Source: a virus
DNA length: 31,057 nucleotides
Direction: 5' to 3' (one strand)
IMG/VR virus record: IMGVR_UViG_3300035698_006157
Coordinates: 1-31,057 of that record
This document shows positions 16,429 through 23,359 of the stretch, piece by piece. The notes under the pieces were generated by a model that had not been told where the DNA came from, made no database searches, and was given only the letters and a program-made list of their open reading frames with translations. Numbering within the stretch: position 1 is the first letter of the stretch; every line of letters begins with the position of its first letter. The position numbers and the translations under genes are program-made.

Positions 16429-16547
16429 ATTTCTCTTGACATCGAATTCTTAATATGTATAATCTATTTCAATAGGCTTTAGCCATCTGAAGTGAATGCT
16501 ATGTTAAAAGCTATAGCTCGTCGATAATTCGAACTCAGGGAGATAAT
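16429..16547 (+). other. Intergenic leader with short palindromes
   Basis: This gap holds a sigma-70 promoter (16436-16463) and a transcribed leader of about 75 bases. The leader contains GGCTTTAGCC and AGCTATAGCT palindromes, then the ribosome site CAGGGAG. The last part (CTCAGGGAG) is the same as in the amidoligase leader. No tRNA or known riboswitch is recognised. Confidence 0.5.
16436..16463 (+). promoter_or_regulatory. Sigma-70-like promoter, start of accessory region
   Basis: TTGACA (16436-16441), 16-base spacer, TATAAT (16458-16463). Both hexamers are perfect. It should be read by unmodified host RNA polymerase and so be active early. Confidence 0.85.
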
Positions 16548-17096
16548 ATGATAATTAGCACTAGCGGTAATTTCTTAGAACCAGAAGTCAAAGGAAAGAA
16601 GATTATTTTAAACCTTGTTAATGATGTTGGAAAGTGGGGTCAAGGAAGTCATGAAAAAATATCAGAGAAATTCAAAGATCTAAAGGATTGGAGTCCAGAG
16701 AGAATATACGAGAATTATTATCTTGACTATGTTGTTGTTAATAAGGTATCGCCATATCTACCAATAGGTGAAGTTCAATTCATAAACTTAGAAAATGATA
16801 TTGCTATTGCTAATATCTTTGCACAACACAATATATTTTGGGATGGGAATGTACCTTCAATTAGATATGATGCTTTATCGAAATGCTTAGATACTGTTTC
16901 TGCCATGGCACACGAGCATGAGTGTACATTACATACAGAAGAATTTGGAAAGATATATGCCGGAGCAAATTGGAAAATCATTGATATGTTATTTGAAAGA
17001 TATATTAATAAGGATGTAAAGTGTTACATTTATCGTGAGTATGCACCTCCCACCGTGACATATTGGCAAGCAATCAAGAATTCATTTTCTTATTAA
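16548..17096 (+). CDS. Macro-domain protein (ADP-ribose-binding / ADP-ribosyl hydrolase type)
   Basis: This 182-residue protein is almost entirely one macro domain. It has IILNLVNDVGKWGQGSHEKI (residues 19-38, the N/G-rich ADP-ribose loop) and LPIGEVQFINLENDIAIANI (71-90) with AQH. RYDALSKCLDTVSAMAHEHE (107-126) is the conserved helix. EFGKIYAGANWKIIDMLFER (about 132-151) is the second binding loop, with YAGANW matching the usual G-x-AGG-x-W. Such proteins hydrolyse ADP-ribose-1''-phosphate or remove ADP-ribose from targets. In a phage this could serve RNA-repair metabolism or counter ADP-ribose-based host responses. It is transcribed alone between a strong promoter and a terminator. Fold confidence is high; the substrate is unknown. 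Confidence 0.85.
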   Translation: MIISTSGNFLEPEVKGKKIILNLVNDVGKWGQGSHEKISEKFKDLKDWSPERIYENYYLDYVVVNKVSPYLPIGEVQFINLENDIAIANIFAQHNIFWDGNVPSIRYDALSKCLDTVSAMAHEHECTLHTEEFGKIYAGANWKIIDMLFERYINKDVKCYIYREYAPPTVTYWQAIKNSFSY

Positions 17097-17119
17097 TCTA
17101 TAATATTATCCTTTATTCC

Positions 17120-17153
17120 ATAACCTCTTGAATATCAAGGGGTTATCTTTTTT
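17120..17153 (+). terminator. Rho-independent terminator after the macro-domain gene
   Basis: ATAACCTCTTGA pairs with TCAAGGGGTTAT (one G-U pair), followed by CTTTTTTTAT. It makes the macro-domain gene a single-gene unit. Confidence 0.85.
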
Positions 17154-17162
17154 ATATTTATG

Positions 17163-17190
17163 TTGACTTTTTGTATTTTTGTGGTATAAT
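17163..17190 (+). promoter_or_regulatory. Sigma-70-like promoter before the phosphoesterase gene
   Basis: TTGACT (17163-17168), 16-base spacer, TATAAT (17185-17190). The core TTTTGTGGTATAATATA is identical to that of the two promoters at 30428 and 30675. Confidence 0.85.
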
Positions 17191-17212
17191 ATAAATATTG
17201 ATGGAGGAATAA

Positions 17213-17761
17213 ATGAATAACACTTGGCTAACTGCTGATACGCATTTCAATCATAACAACATTATAAAGTATTGCAACCGTCCTTTCGGCTCAGTAACAG
17301 AGATGGACGAAACTCTAATTGAAAACTGGAACAAACTAGTCTCCTCAGGTGATACCGTTTATCACGTTGGGGATTTTGGTATGTTTAAGAAAACCGAAGA
17401 TGTAAACAAATACATTGATAGATTGAATGGTCAGATCTTTTTGATCAAAGGCAACCACGATCATACTAGTGTGAAGAAAGCAAACTTCGTAAAGGTTACT
17501 AGGAACTACATGGTTAATATCAATGACGGTTTATTCCTTCACCACTTTGCTTGTAGGGTTTGGGATAAGAGTCATCATGGATCTTATCATGCCTATGGTC
17601 ACAGTCATGGACTACTAGAAGATGATGTAGGAAGTTGGAGTACAGACGTTGGTGTTGATCGTTGGAATTTTAAACCCGTACATTATGATGAACTTTCTGT
17701 TCTTTTTGGAAATAGAATAAATAGAAAGATATTTACTTTCAAAAGAAAAAGGAGATTTTAA
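17213..17761 (+). CDS. Calcineurin-like metallophosphoesterase
   Basis: This 182-residue protein has all the metal-site motifs of the family in order: ADTHF (D9, H11), GDFG (53-56), GNHDH (80-84), HHFA (about 110) and GHSH (129-132). Two divalent metals are bound and phosphate esters hydrolysed. Small single-domain members of this type are common in phages, and their substrates (nucleotide, cyclic nucleotide or nucleic acid ends) are largely unassigned. It begins the transcript from the promoter at 17163, with GGAGGAAT as ribosome site. The next gene starts 1 base after its stop. Confidence 0.93.
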   Translation: MNNTWLTADTHFNHNNIIKYCNRPFGSVTEMDETLIENWNKLVSSGDTVYHVGDFGMFKKTEDVNKYIDRLNGQIFLIKGNHDHTSVKKANFVKVTRNYMVNINDGLFLHHFACRVWDKSHHGSYHAYGHSHGLLEDDVGSWSTDVGVDRWNFKPVHYDELSVLFGNRINRKIFTFKRKRRF

Positions 17762-17762
17762 G

Positions 17763-18029
17763 ATGACTAAAGAAGAAATTGAAACGATTGTTGGTATGTA
17801 TTTTTATAATACTAATTTTAATGCTCTAGATATTGATCGTCTTGAGTGGGATGCCGAAACCAATACGGTAAAATTTACATCTCGGCGGCCGGGTGTTCTT
17901 ATTGGTCCTCGTGGTAAGTATATTAAATCTCTCGGTAGATATCTTGATGAGAAAGTTGGGTCTAAAGTTAATGTTAGAATCATTGAAAATACACTCTGGA
18001 ATTCAGTACCAATCGCCGGAGTTTATTAA
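17763..18029 (+). CDS. Small KH-domain RNA-binding protein
   Basis: This 88-residue protein carries a KH domain. RRPGVLIGPRGKYIKSLGRY (residues 41-60) contains the GxxG loop (GPRG, 48-51) preceded by the hydrophobic strand. KVNVRIIE (68-75) forms the final strand. The order resembles type II KH domains such as in ribosomal protein S3. GxxG loops grip single-stranded RNA or DNA, so the product may bind RNA in infected cells. It follows the phosphoesterase gene by one base with AAAGGAGAT as ribosome site. The C-terminal end overlaps another reading frame. Stand-alone KH proteins are unusual in phages. Confidence 0.75.
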   Translation: MTKEEIETIVGMYFYNTNFNALDIDRLEWDAETNTVKFTSRRPGVLIGPRGKYIKSLGRYLDEKVGSKVNVRIIENTLWNSVPIAGVY

Positions 18030-18162
18030 ACATAATAAACGTGTTGAATGTAAAGACGAAACTATAAAAGTTAGAAAACTAATTAATGAGACTTATGATT
18101 TTAATGGAGAGATTAGATATCCTTATGATTCTAGGGGTACTATTATTGATCTTATGGGGTAA
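17971..18162 (+). CDS. Overlapping small ORF or frameshifted extension after the KH gene
   Basis: A frame shifted by one base relative to the KH gene is open from an ATG at 17971 to a stop at 18162 (63 codons). Beyond the KH stop it encodes KHNKRVECKDETIKVRKLIN, then YDFNGEIRYPYDSRGTIIDL, which looks like real protein rather than noise. No good ribosome site precedes the ATG. Either this is a separate overlapping gene with a non-obvious start, or the KH reading frame was once longer and was split by a frameshift. I cannot tell which. Confidence 0.4.
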   Translation: MLESLKIHSGIQYQSPEFIKHNKRVECKDETIKVRKLINETYDFNGEIRYPYDSRGTIIDLMG

Positions 18163-18167
18163 AGATT

Positions 18168-18341
18168 ATGCGATACGAAAATGAATTTGATCTCTTGGGA
18201 GTTGTATTGTCCTGTCTTTTTAGTTTGATAGTTGTACTTCTAATTACTATAATAGTGTTTTGTTTCCGAGATCTTTCAACAAGAGAATACCAAGATAAAA
18301 ATAGTGGAGAACTTTCTACCACACAGATGAATAGGAGATAA
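18168..18341 (+). CDS. Small single-span membrane protein
   Basis: 57 codons from an ATG at 18168, after a GGGGTAAAG ribosome site, to a TAA one base before the next start. Residues about 9-33 are a clear membrane helix (LLGVVLSCLFSLIVVLLITI), and the short tail is polar (STREYQDKNSGELSTTQMNR). No family is recognised. Tight spacing with neighbours supports expression. A role at the inner membrane in early infection is possible. Confidence 0.7.
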   Translation: MRYENEFDLLGVVLSCLFSLIVVLLITIIVFCFRDLSTREYQDKNSGELSTTQMNRR

Positions 18342-18342
18342 C

Positions 18343-18840
18343 ATGGAAGATGTGTTTAATTTTGAAGTTCGCGATGTAAATCAAATTTCTCAAGGTGATA
18401 TTCGTGTTATAAAAGAGTTCTTCTCTTTTGTTTACCCGCAATTCGAAGATATGGTAAATTCTGATATTTGGAAAATTAAAGAGATTGATGGTAAGAAGTT
18501 TTTCTTCTTCTTTGGTGTGTTCTTTTGTGTAGATACCGAAGGATCGTATATAGCATTTACGCATCCAGACCAACCAGAGAAACCATATGGTACTCTTGGG
18601 TGGATTATAACTGATAAAGAATTACCTGAAGTTCTTATAAAAGTAGCAATAGAGAGATCAAAACATATTTCTCGAATGTTTTTTGAAGATGGATATGATT
18701 TTGAAAAAGATCAATATATCCAATTCACAAGTAGATATGAGTGTGCAATACGCAATAAGAAATATATAGAAGAAGATCTTTGTGAAGAAGATGAAGATTT
18801 TCTCAACGGTTTTCTAGAACCAGACTCAGAGGAAGAGTAA
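18343..18840 (+). CDS. Unidentified acidic early-region protein
   Basis: This 165-residue protein begins after an excellent ribosome site (TAGGAGATAAC). The centre has aromatic-rich strands (KKFFFFFGVFFCVDTEGSYI) and a GTLGWIITDKELPEVLIK segment. The last 25 residues are strongly acidic (EEDLCEEDEDFLNGF, then DSEEE). No membrane segment long enough to be convincing is present and no family is recognised. An acidic tail of this kind is seen in DNA-mimic or inhibitor proteins, but that is speculation. Its stop overlaps the next start (TAATG). Confidence 0.7.
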   Translation: MEDVFNFEVRDVNQISQGDIRVIKEFFSFVYPQFEDMVNSDIWKIKEIDGKKFFFFFGVFFCVDTEGSYIAFTHPDQPEKPYGTLGWIITDKELPEVLIKVAIERSKHISRMFFEDGYDFEKDQYIQFTSRYECAIRNKKYIEEDLCEEDEDFLNGFLEPDSEEE

Positions 18841-19004
18841 TGAAGAACCTTGGTTATACAAATGGGTGGAGAGAATACCCAAAAGAAGTCAAAGAGTGTA
18901 AAGAGAAAGGTCATCGATTAGATCACGTTACTATAGGTCGATGTTTAAATAAATATACATGTAGAGAATGCAAAATTACTTATAAAGTCGATTCGTCAGA
19001 TTAG
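18840..19004 (+). CDS. Small zinc-ribbon-like protein
   Basis: 54 codons starting in the stop of the previous gene. Cys and His residues lie at KECKEKGHRLDH, GRCLNKYTCRECKITY and the end KVDSSD. This pattern of Cys/His pairs with a C-terminal Y-x-V-DSSD is familiar from small uncharacterised phage proteins. A zinc-binding role is likely and the function is unknown. Confidence 0.65.
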   Translation: MKNLGYTNGWREYPKEVKECKEKGHRLDHVTIGRCLNKYTCRECKITYKVDSSD

Positions 19005-19023
19005 ACTCAGAGGAGGAATAGAA

Positions 19024-19290
19024 TTGTTAGCAATATTAGCAAGATGGAATAATGAAGGTGTGTTCGGTCTTCATATGTCTTTTGAAGAAGAGTCTGATAT
19101 GAAGAAAATATTCAAGGGTTTGGTATTGGATGCAAAGAAGATGGGAACCCCTGTAGAATATAAGATGGATGTACTTCCGGGAAATTTAGACTACGCGAAT
19201 AAGAAGGAAGTAGAAGAACATCGAGGTAAGATGATTGTTTTTAATCAAGGCTCGAAATATGCTATTGATGTCGATAAGGATAAAAAATAA
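19024..19290 (+). CDS. Unidentified small protein with TTG start
   Basis: An 88-residue product starting at TTG, chosen because AGAGGAGGAAT lies eight bases upstream and no in-frame ATG appears until codon 18. The sequence (MLAILARWNNEGVFGLHMSF, then EESDMKKIFKGLVLDAKKMG) is mixed helical and strand, soluble, with a charged C-terminus (DVDKDKK). No family is recognised. Its stop is immediately followed by the ATG of a membrane protein. Confidence 0.65.
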   Translation: MLAILARWNNEGVFGLHMSFEEESDMKKIFKGLVLDAKKMGTPVEYKMDVLPGNLDYANKKEVEEHRGKMIVFNQGSKYAIDVDKDKK

Positions 19291-19512
19291 ATGTGGAGCA
19301 AGTTGGGCGAATTTGTGTTTAATGTTATAGTTAGTGTTTTGCCGATCACATGGCCACCCGGATACGCGATCTTGATTGCCTGTGCTTCAAATGCATTTCA
19401 CATATTATTGTTTTCTGTTATTAAATATGGACTCTTGGGTATTGTCGGACTTACTTCTATAATACTCTTGAAAGGATTCGCCGAGTGGATTCGAAAAGAA
19501 GTGCCACCTTAG
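19291..19512 (+). CDS. Small membrane protein with two hydrophobic segments
   Basis: This 73-residue protein has hydrophobic stretches at about residues 8-35 (FVFNVIVSVLPITWPPGYAI) and 38-60 (ILLFSVIKYGLLGIVGLTSI). A short positively and negatively charged tail follows (EWIRKEVPP). The ATG directly follows the previous stop, with AAGGAT as ribosome site. The stop overlaps that of the convergent HAD gene by 2 bases. The size and two spans could fit a holin or a small early membrane effector; nothing decides between them. Confidence 0.6.
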   Translation: MWSKLGEFVFNVIVSVLPITWPPGYAILIACASNAFHILLFSVIKYGLLGIVGLTSIILLKGFAEWIRKEVPP

Positions 19513-20138
19513 GCAGCATGAACAACATGATGGGAATTGATTTCAGTATCTAACTTGTTATCTATTCCTTTAACTGCCTTGATATTCTTAAGACTGTCGT
19601 CAAAGAACTCCACTCTATCGTAGTCGGAGTTTTTTGCTTTGTTGTAGATCCATATTGCTTTCTTCATTGGGTCTGATGATCCTATTGTAATCAACTCAAC
19701 CTTACTTGTATTGATACCAACCTTACCTAAGTATTTCTTTAACGAATCCTGAGACTCATCTCCTCTGGCAGTCAGGATTACAGTATCATGTACTGGATTG
19801 TCAATGTATTCTTTAAAGAGTTTAAAGTTTTCTTTTATAATCTTCGGTTCAATCACATCATCAAACTCAGAGAAATCGAGATCATCCTCTGGTCTTTCCT
19901 CATACACGGCATACTCTGCTGGAGTTAGATACATTGTCTTCCCGTCCCTGTGAATAATAACTCTGGAATTAGATGTAACTAACGTATCGTCGAAATCAAA
20001 TACTGCGAGAACCTTCCCTTCGGTGTTGGATAATTTGTTAAATGCTTCCTTAAAGGTAATGGTTTCGTATATAATGTCCTTCGTTTCCTCTTTGAAAGAC
20101 GTATCCTCAAATAGAAGGTCTAGTTCTGATCTCTGCAT
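19509..20138 (-). CDS. HAD-superfamily phosphatase with N-terminal packaging-type motif
   Basis: This 209-residue protein has the HAD motifs: I at 48-52 (DFDDT, nucleophile Asp), II at 121-126 (ILTARG, Thr), III Lys near 159-160 (DPMKKAI) and IV at 178-182 (FFDDS). Closest in style are phage and polynucleotide-type 3'-phosphatases that remove phosphate from nucleic acid or nucleotide substrates. The first 20 residues, MQRSELDLLFEDTSFKEE, precede the domain and match the short motif shared by the late minus-strand proteins. It is the only minus-strand gene in a 7-kb plus-strand block, has a TTAGGAG ribosome site and a CATAAATA late-type element at 20196. I infer late expression and packaging into the head. 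Confidence 0.85.
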   Translation of the reverse strand: MQRSELDLLFEDTSFKEETKDIIYETITFKEAFNKLSNTEGKVLAVFDFDDTLVTSNSRVIIHRDGKTMYLTPAEYAVYEERPEDDLDFSEFDDVIEPKIIKENFKLFKEYIDNPVHDTVILTARGDESQDSLKKYLGKVGINTSKVELITIGSSDPMKKAIWIYNKAKNSDYDRVEFFDDSLKNIKAVKGIDNKLDTEINSHHVVHAA

Positions 20139-20182
20139 CTCATTGACTCCTAAGGGTTTATAACTTTCTTTAAAAAAACTTA

Positions 20183-20210
20183 TTGACTTCTGAGTTATTT
20201 ATGATATAAT
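20183..20210 (+). promoter_or_regulatory. Sigma-70-like promoter for the SWIM/nuclease unit
   Basis: TTGACT (20183-20188), 16-base spacer, TATAAT (20205-20210) followed by ATA. It drives the genes from 20251 on. A minus-strand late-type element lies inside its spacer. Confidence 0.85.
20196..20203 (-). promoter_or_regulatory. Late-type element CATAAATA ahead of the HAD gene
   Basis: The minus strand reads CATAAATA, 58 bases before the HAD start, inside the spacer of the divergent sigma-70 promoter. Early and late transcription would therefore compete for the same DNA. Confidence 0.4.
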
Positions 20211-20250
20211 ATACTTATTAAATAAAAGTTTTTGATCTTTGGAGAAAATA

Positions 20251-20472
20251 ATGAATGATTTAATTGAAGCATTGACAATCCTTAGCAAGTATGGTAATCC
20301 ATCGAATCCCACTCACTGTGAACACGATGTTTTAATGATTCATCCAGACATTAAACCAAGTTCTGTATCAGATGGAGATAAAGAAAGACTTGAACAATTA
20401 GGATTTTTTGTGTCTGGACATGAGATGATTCCCGATGAGCATTTTCAATCTTTTAAATTTGGGAGCTGCTAA
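20251..20472 (+). CDS. Small conserved phage protein of unknown function
   Basis: 73 residues from the ATG at 20251. An upstream in-frame TTG is less likely because the ribosome site TTTGGAGAA sits just before the ATG. The text PTHCEHDVLMIHPDI, then DKERLEQLGFF and FQSFKFGSC, is a recurring pattern in small proteins of many phages, with conserved HCEHD and a terminal FGS(C). The function is unknown. The stop overlaps the next start (TAATG), so it is coupled to the SWIM-finger gene. Confidence 0.7.
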   Translation: MNDLIEALTILSKYGNPSNPTHCEHDVLMIHPDIKPSSVSDGDKERLEQLGFFVSGHEMIPDEHFQSFKFGSC

Positions 20473-20813
20473 TGGATTTTGATTCTATTGAAGTATATTG
20501 TAATCCGTGCGTAATGAAAGTCCCAACTGGATCTTATGTTGTTGGTTGTACTCCTTGGGTTGAGTATACTGAAGAGAACTTCCAAAAGATCAAAAAGATT
20601 TGGGACGATAAGATGGATGCTTTTAATAAGAAAAACGCATCTAAGAATTCATTTAAGATTGAAGTAATTACTAGCAACTCTGATCCAACAAAGGCGTATA
20701 AGGTGAAGGTGTTTGAAGACGGTAGATTCGAATGTGATTGCAAAGGATTTCTTTATAGAAAATCTTGCAGCCACGTTGACAAGATTAAGGAGAAAAAATG
20801 TCTGGAAAAGTAG
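20472..20813 (+). CDS. SWIM zinc-finger protein
   Basis: This is a 113-residue protein. The C-terminal half holds a SWIM finger: CDC (residues 88-90), GFLYRKS, then C99-S-H101, matching C-x-C-x(n)-C-x-H. SWIM domains bind DNA or protein. The N-terminal half is strand-rich and unrecognised (YCNPCVMKVPTGSYVVGCTP). It overlaps the start of the PD-(D/E)XK nuclease gene by 16 bases, so it may act with that nuclease. Confidence 0.8.
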   Translation: MDFDSIEVYCNPCVMKVPTGSYVVGCTPWVEYTEENFQKIKKIWDDKMDAFNKKNASKNSFKIEVITSNSDPTKAYKVKVFEDGRFECDCKGFLYRKSCSHVDKIKEKKCLEK

Positions 20814-21562
20814 TGACTGTATCAAATCCTTTAGGGTTTAAGATAACGTTTAGTGAAGACAAGCATACTTATGAGGATGAGAGTGGTGCAATCTATCGTT
20901 CTGTTACGAAGATCATCCATAATTTATTCCCTGCATTTGAGAGGGATAAGATTGCCGGATTCTGTGCTAAGAGTCGTGGGTGTACAAGACAAGAAGTTAT
21001 TGATGAATGGTCAGAGACAGGAAGAATTGCTTGTGATCTAGGTAACATTGTTCACTATTATGCAGAGTGTTACTTCACCGGTGCAAAATTTGATCAAACT
21101 CCTAGAACCGAGGCCGAAACTACAAGGTTGAAAGTCATCCACGACTTCCTACCTAAACTATTAGATCGTTATGAGTTTGTAGATACAGAGAAGATTGTAT
21201 TTTCTCCTAAGTGTTTGCTTGCTGGAACTGTTGATCTTATCATGCGTAACAAGAATACTGGTAAACTCTGCATCTTTGATTGGAAAACGAATAAAGCGAT
21301 TAACAAGAAGGATAAGTATAACAAGTACGGTAAGTTGTTCCTCTCTAATCTTGACAACTGTAACTACAATCATTATGCTTTACAGTTGAATACTTATCGT
21401 TACTTGATGCACATGGAAGGTTATGATGATTTTGGTGAATGTGAATTAGCATTATTCCATGTTACTGATGATGGTGTAATTGGTTATCCTCTCCCAGACA
21501 TGACTGATATGGTTAAGTTAATTGTCGATTATGTGATTCAAACTAAGGGTGATATCTGGTAA
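20798..21562 (+). CDS. PD-(D/E)XK nuclease, RecB/Cas4-like
   Basis: This 254-residue protein carries the RecB-type nuclease core. It has GNIVHYYAE (82-90, His and Glu of the first helix), an E131 before the strand, GTVDLI (143-148, catalytic Asp146) and FDWKTNK (160-166, D161 and K163). LQLNTYRYLMHME follows as the conserved QxxxY helix. Such enzymes degrade DNA as single- or double-strand exonucleases. In phages they serve recombination, host DNA breakdown or replication. The ribosome site AAGGAGAAAA lies in the SWIM gene. There is no terminator directly after it. Confidence 0.88.
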   Translation: MSGKVVTVSNPLGFKITFSEDKHTYEDESGAIYRSVTKIIHNLFPAFERDKIAGFCAKSRGCTRQEVIDEWSETGRIACDLGNIVHYYAECYFTGAKFDQTPRTEAETTRLKVIHDFLPKLLDRYEFVDTEKIVFSPKCLLAGTVDLIMRNKNTGKLCIFDWKTNKAINKKDKYNKYGKLFLSNLDNCNYNHYALQLNTYRYLMHMEGYDDFGECELALFHVTDDGVIGYPLPDMTDMVKLIVDYVIQTKGDIW

Positions 21563-21616
21563 CATACAAGTTAAAGTAAATTTTGTTACGTCTATAAATT
21601 AAGAGAGGGTTGATCG

Positions 21617-22372
21617 ATGCGAGGAAAGATCTTTAGTATATTGTTATTTGTTATTCTTATATTTCTCGTTGGGATATTGACGTTGAATGTAATCAAATGC
21701 ACTAGAGTAATCATTGACATAGAGAACATTAATCAAGAAGAGTTGTGTATTAATAGACATCTCAAATATCTTGAACCTATCTCACATTCAGAAAAAGATG
21801 GAGAGATTCAATTAAATCCAGATGAGTTTGACAACGATTCTTATCTTCCTGTTTATAGATTACTTACTCCAACTGGTGGGGGTACTTGTTTCTTTATACG
21901 ATACAAGATGAAAGTATATTTAGTAACTGCATCTCACGTTATAGGTGGTGCTAAAGAGATTACTGTACCAACAGCAGGTATCTTCAAGTTACATAAACCA
22001 AGAACTCTTCATGACTGTACAATTATTCCCGTCGATGGGTACAAGGCCGCCGCATTTAAACTTCATACACCAATAGAACAACCACCCCGATTAGGGAATA
22101 TAACAAAGAAGATCATATCTATGACATCATATGGTTATCCTTCTGGATATAATCAACAGAAATCAGAGGGAATTATTAGTCAATCAATGGGTCGTGGTGA
22201 TGATTGGATTTTAATTTCAAGTGCAAAGAGCAAGAGTGGGTTTAGTGGATCGCCTTGGATATGCGATGGTAAAGTGATTGGTATTCATAGTTCGACTATT
22301 GATACTGGTGATACAAAAGGATCAGGTGGAGTTCCGGTTAATACTATTTGGAAACTTTTAGAGGAGAAATAG
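21617..22372 (+). CDS. Membrane-anchored trypsin-like (V8-type) serine protease
   Basis: This is a 251-residue protein. Residues 5-25 form one membrane anchor (IFSILLFVILIFLVGILTLN), probably leaving the enzyme outside the inner membrane. The protease domain has TASHV (His107), an Asp at HDCTI (133) and KSGFSGSPW (Ser210 in G-x-SGSP), in chymotrypsin-fold order, with a GKVIGIHSS strand after it. The catalytic triad appears complete. Phage-encoded secreted proteases of this kind are rare outside prophages. It follows the nuclease gene by 54 bases, with GAGAGGG as ribosome site. Likely targets are unknown; a role in modifying the host envelope is possible. Confidence 0.85.
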   Translation: MRGKIFSILLFVILIFLVGILTLNVIKCTRVIIDIENINQEELCINRHLKYLEPISHSEKDGEIQLNPDEFDNDSYLPVYRLLTPTGGGTCFFIRYKMKVYLVTASHVIGGAKEITVPTAGIFKLHKPRTLHDCTIIPVDGYKAAAFKLHTPIEQPPRLGNITKKIISMTSYGYPSGYNQQKSEGIISQSMGRGDDWILISSAKSKSGFSGSPWICDGKVIGIHSSTIDTGDTKGSGGVPVNTIWKLLEEK

Positions 22373-22374
22373 AT

Positions 22375-22866
22375 ATGAGTAAATTTAGTGATAAACTTAA
22401 AAATGTACATAATGAATCATGCGCGTCTGTGGAAGAAACAATGGATAATCTTCGGTGCAATATCGCACATCGTAAAGAAAATGAGTTGGATATTCTTGCG
22501 CAACTTGAAGCACATGGCGTTCTTACGGGTAGTAGAGTATTCTTAGGTAAGGATGATCCCGAAACCGATTATGATTATGTTGTAACTCCTGTACTCTTCT
22601 CAGAAATCTTTGAAGTATTCCGTGCTAGAGAAATATCAGGTACATTGAATTATAAAGGTGGTCTGAAGTTAACTCTTGATGGTAAGTCTGTTGATGTTTG
22701 GCCAGTACAAAACCCCTCAGTAGTCAAGGTGGTTAATAAGATGATGACAATGATGCAGGAAGATCATAATATCTTATCTGCGAATGGTAAGAGTTGGTAT
22801 GTTAAATTTTATAGTATTGTTAATACTTTGTTAGAAGATTGTACGATGACCTCGAAGGAATTATAA
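22375..22866 (+). CDS. Nucleotidyltransferase-fold protein
   Basis: 163 residues from the ATG at 22375 (ribosome site GAGGAGA), two bases after the protease stop. GSRVFLGKDDPETDYDYVV (52-70) is the NTase signature: the GS followed by D-x-D. DVWPV (107-111) supplies the third Asp. The region before it is a helical arm. Members add nucleotides to RNA, DNA, proteins or small molecules, or act as toxins or antitoxins; this one has no visible partner. It is unrelated in detail to the minus-strand NTase at 24593. Confidence 0.75.
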   Translation: MSKFSDKLKNVHNESCASVEETMDNLRCNIAHRKENELDILAQLEAHGVLTGSRVFLGKDDPETDYDYVVTPVLFSEIFEVFRAREISGTLNYKGGLKLTLDGKSVDVWPVQNPSVVKVVNKMMTMMQEDHNILSANGKSWYVKFYSIVNTLLEDCTMTSKEL

Positions 22867-22867
22867 T

Positions 22868-23080
22868 ATGTATTATTCAATATGTGATGCTTGTGGTAAG
22901 AGAATTATTGATCATGATGGTGAGTATGGTATATTCATCTGTCTTGAGAAATCAGCAGAGAAGATTAAACAACTCAAGACTGCTATGATGGATTCAATCA
23001 ATAGACCAATGGGTGTGGTTCCCGATTCTGCATTACCATTTTATAAGAATACCGTTGAATCTAATAAAGGAGAAGAATGA
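22868..23080 (+). CDS. Small CxxC protein
   Basis: 70 residues beginning MYYSICDACGKRI, with a CxxC and a third Cys at about residue 25. The remainder is helical (EKSAEKIKQLKTAMMDSINR). It starts one base after the previous stop and overlaps the next start by 4 bases (ATGA). No family is recognised. Confidence 0.6.
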   Translation: MYYSICDACGKRIIDHDGEYGIFICLEKSAEKIKQLKTAMMDSINRPMGVVPDSALPFYKNTVESNKGEE

Positions 23081-23265
23081 TGAAAATGGGATATGAAATT
23101 ACTGGTGGTTCACATTACCCAATCAAGACCGAAGGTAGAGTTAGTAAGTCTACTTGGGAATCTTGTGCAAGGGAAGCAATGAAGTTACACCGCGAAGAAC
23201 TCAGAGAGATGGGAAAGATTCGTAGACAAGGTGATAACATTACTATTAAGTTACGGAAACTCTAG
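23077..23265 (+). CDS. Small basic protein
   Basis: A 62-residue product (MMKMGYEITGGSHYPIKTEG, then TWESCAREAMKLHREELREM) with a Lys/Arg-rich end. Either ATG at 23077 or 23080 could be used, with AAAGGAGAAG as ribosome site. It is coupled to the preceding gene. No family is recognised. Confidence 0.6.
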   Translation: MMKMGYEITGGSHYPIKTEGRVSKSTWESCAREAMKLHREELREMGKIRRQGDNITIKLRKL

Positions 23266-23266
23266 T

Positions 23267-23359
23267 ATGAAAATAGAAAAGAAAACAATAGAATCAGAAA
23301 AGATTCTTGAATGTATTTACGAAAAGGCAAAAATTGTAGAAGTCTTGCGAGAGAATTAA
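23267..23359 (+). CDS. Possible 30-residue peptide gene
   Basis: ATG at 23267, one base after the previous stop, reading MKIEKKTIESEKILECIYEK and stopping at 23359. No ribosome site is visible, and it overlaps the next frame. Spacing is the only support. Confidence 0.3.
   Translation: MKIEKKTIESEKILECIYEKAKIVEVLREN

Noticed and set aside
16470-16547. Possible tRNA-like leader because of a TTCGAAC stretch
   Set aside because: No acceptor stem, anticodon arm or T stem can be folded around it.
17155-17162. CATAAATA on the minus strand before the 17163 promoter
   Set aside because: No minus-strand gene lies downstream, so it is most likely chance in AT-rich DNA.
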